Source: Atribacterota bacterium (GTDB taxonomy: Bacteria > Atribacterota > Phoenicimicrobiia > Phoenicimicrobiales > Phoenicimicrobiaceae). From it: a DNA stretch of 5,359 nucleotides. How positions within the stretch are numbered: position 1 is the stretch's first letter; each line of letters opens with the position of its first letter. Location: the NCBI GenBank assembly GCA_030666935.1, contig DAOUWX010000142.1, forward strand, positions 1 to 5,359, written 5' to 3'. A program made the translations under genes and the position numbers. Under the pieces are notes generated by a model. The model was not told where the DNA came from and searched no databases. It worked only from the letters and a program-made list of their open reading frames with translations. Below, in pieces: positions 5,070 through 5,359 of this stretch.

Positions 5070-5359
5070 AACATCTCCTTTAATCTTTGCCATATACCCT
5101 TTATCTCTTTAGCTGCTGTATTGTCACTATATTCGACTACCGGTAATCCTTTTACCAGGGCTTCAGTTATTATATTATCAAAATGAATTTTTCCTATTAT
5201 CGGTATATTATCTTTTTGACACCAATCTTCAATTTTAGATGAATTCTCTATATTAATATCGTACTTATTTATTATAACTACTGTTTTTACTCCAAAATGT
5301 TGAGCTACTTTTACCACTCTCTTTAAATCATGTAATCCGGAAAGAGTAGGTTCGGTCAC
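5066..5359 (-). CDS. MinD-superfamily P-loop ATPase with inserted ferredoxin domain (COG1149 type), C-terminal end only
   Basis: The 97 visible residues are the end of a longer protein that enters from the right edge; the first codon, GTG, is an internal valine, not a start. VTEPTLSGLHDLKRVV, then VVIINKYDIN, IPIIGKIHFD and EALVKGLPVVEY match the C-terminal third of COG1149 ATPases. In those an N-terminal Walker A and a two-[4Fe-4S] ferredoxin insert precede this region; both fall outside the window, so the ferredoxin insert is inferred from the family. NKYD is the base-recognition-like element. The role is not settled; genes of this kind sit with Fe-S or molybdenum-iron-type cofactor proteins in anaerobes. 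Its stop overlaps the radical SAM start by four bases (ATGA), which implies translational coupling. Confidence 0.85.
   Translation of the reverse strand: MTEPTLSGLHDLKRVVKVAQHFGVKTVVIINKYDINIENSSKIEDWCQKDNIPIIGKIHFDNIITEALVKGLPVVEYSDNTAAKEIKGIWQRLKEML
5075..5080 (-). promoter_or_regulatory. Shine-Dalgarno site that decides the start of the radical SAM gene
   Basis: AAGGAG inside the 3' end of the upstream ATPase gene lies 5 nt before the ATG at 5069-5067. This favours that ATG over the one at 5093, which would add eight residues (MAKIKGDV) before the conserved ITFGPIPSRRLG. Confidence 0.75.

Noticed and set aside
5070..5093. ATG start for the radical SAM gene at 5093
   Set aside because: The ATG at 5069 has AAGGAG 5 nt upstream and makes the usual ATGA overlap. 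The eight extra residues precede the conserved start of the family.
1..5359. CRISPR array, tRNA, rRNA, insertion sequence or prophage signals
   Set aside because: No regularly spaced repeats, no cloverleaf-like segment, no transposase or integrase coding and no terminal inverted repeats with target duplications were seen on either strand.

Overview
The window is AT-rich, and every gene I can support lies on the minus strand, so transcription runs from position 5359 toward 1. The gene content suggests an anaerobic bacterium: a MinD-type ATPase of the ferredoxin-containing family, a radical SAM protein, an Mrp/NBP35 iron-sulfur carrier, a small cysteine-rich protein and a Fur-family regulator. 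Good Shine-Dalgarno sites, sigma70-like -35/-10 boxes with 17-bp spacers and a Fur homologue point to Bacteria rather than Archaea. A low-GC Firmicute-like or Atribacterota-like lineage would fit, but this is inference and I cannot place it firmly.

Layout in the direction of transcription. (1) At 5359-4116 the C-terminal end of a MinD-superfamily ATPase (COG1149 type) overlaps a radical SAM gene by ATGA; a hairpin plus T-run follows at about 4137-4081. (2) A 200-bp gap (4115-3915) holds a promoter and a structured leader in front of mrp (3914-3042). (3) After a 95-bp gap with an odd GC-rich patch come a 66-residue four-cysteine protein (2946-2746) and two small membrane proteins joined by TAATG (2721-2239, 2239-1715). 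The two are homologous halves of a permease. (4) Then come a DUF89/ARMT1-like metal-dependent phosphatase (1611-736) and a Uri-type GIY-YIG protein (about 726-277) whose start is not a normal codon. (5) A strong promoter overlapped by a Fur-box-like palindrome drives a Fur-family regulator that runs off the left edge (183-1).

The right half reads as an Fe-S or metallocofactor assembly group. The middle, which may be cotranscribed with mrp, adds a probable transporter made of two half-permeases and a metal-dependent phosphatase. A metal-responsive regulator at the end would suit a metal or redox theme, but its own promoter shows it is a separate unit. I see no CRISPR array, rRNA, tRNA or complete mobile element, and no intergenic gap exceeds about 200 bp. 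The most rewarding oddities are the matched pair of half-permeases, the anomalous start of the GIY-YIG gene, the folded leader of mrp and the operator sitting on the Fur-type promoter.
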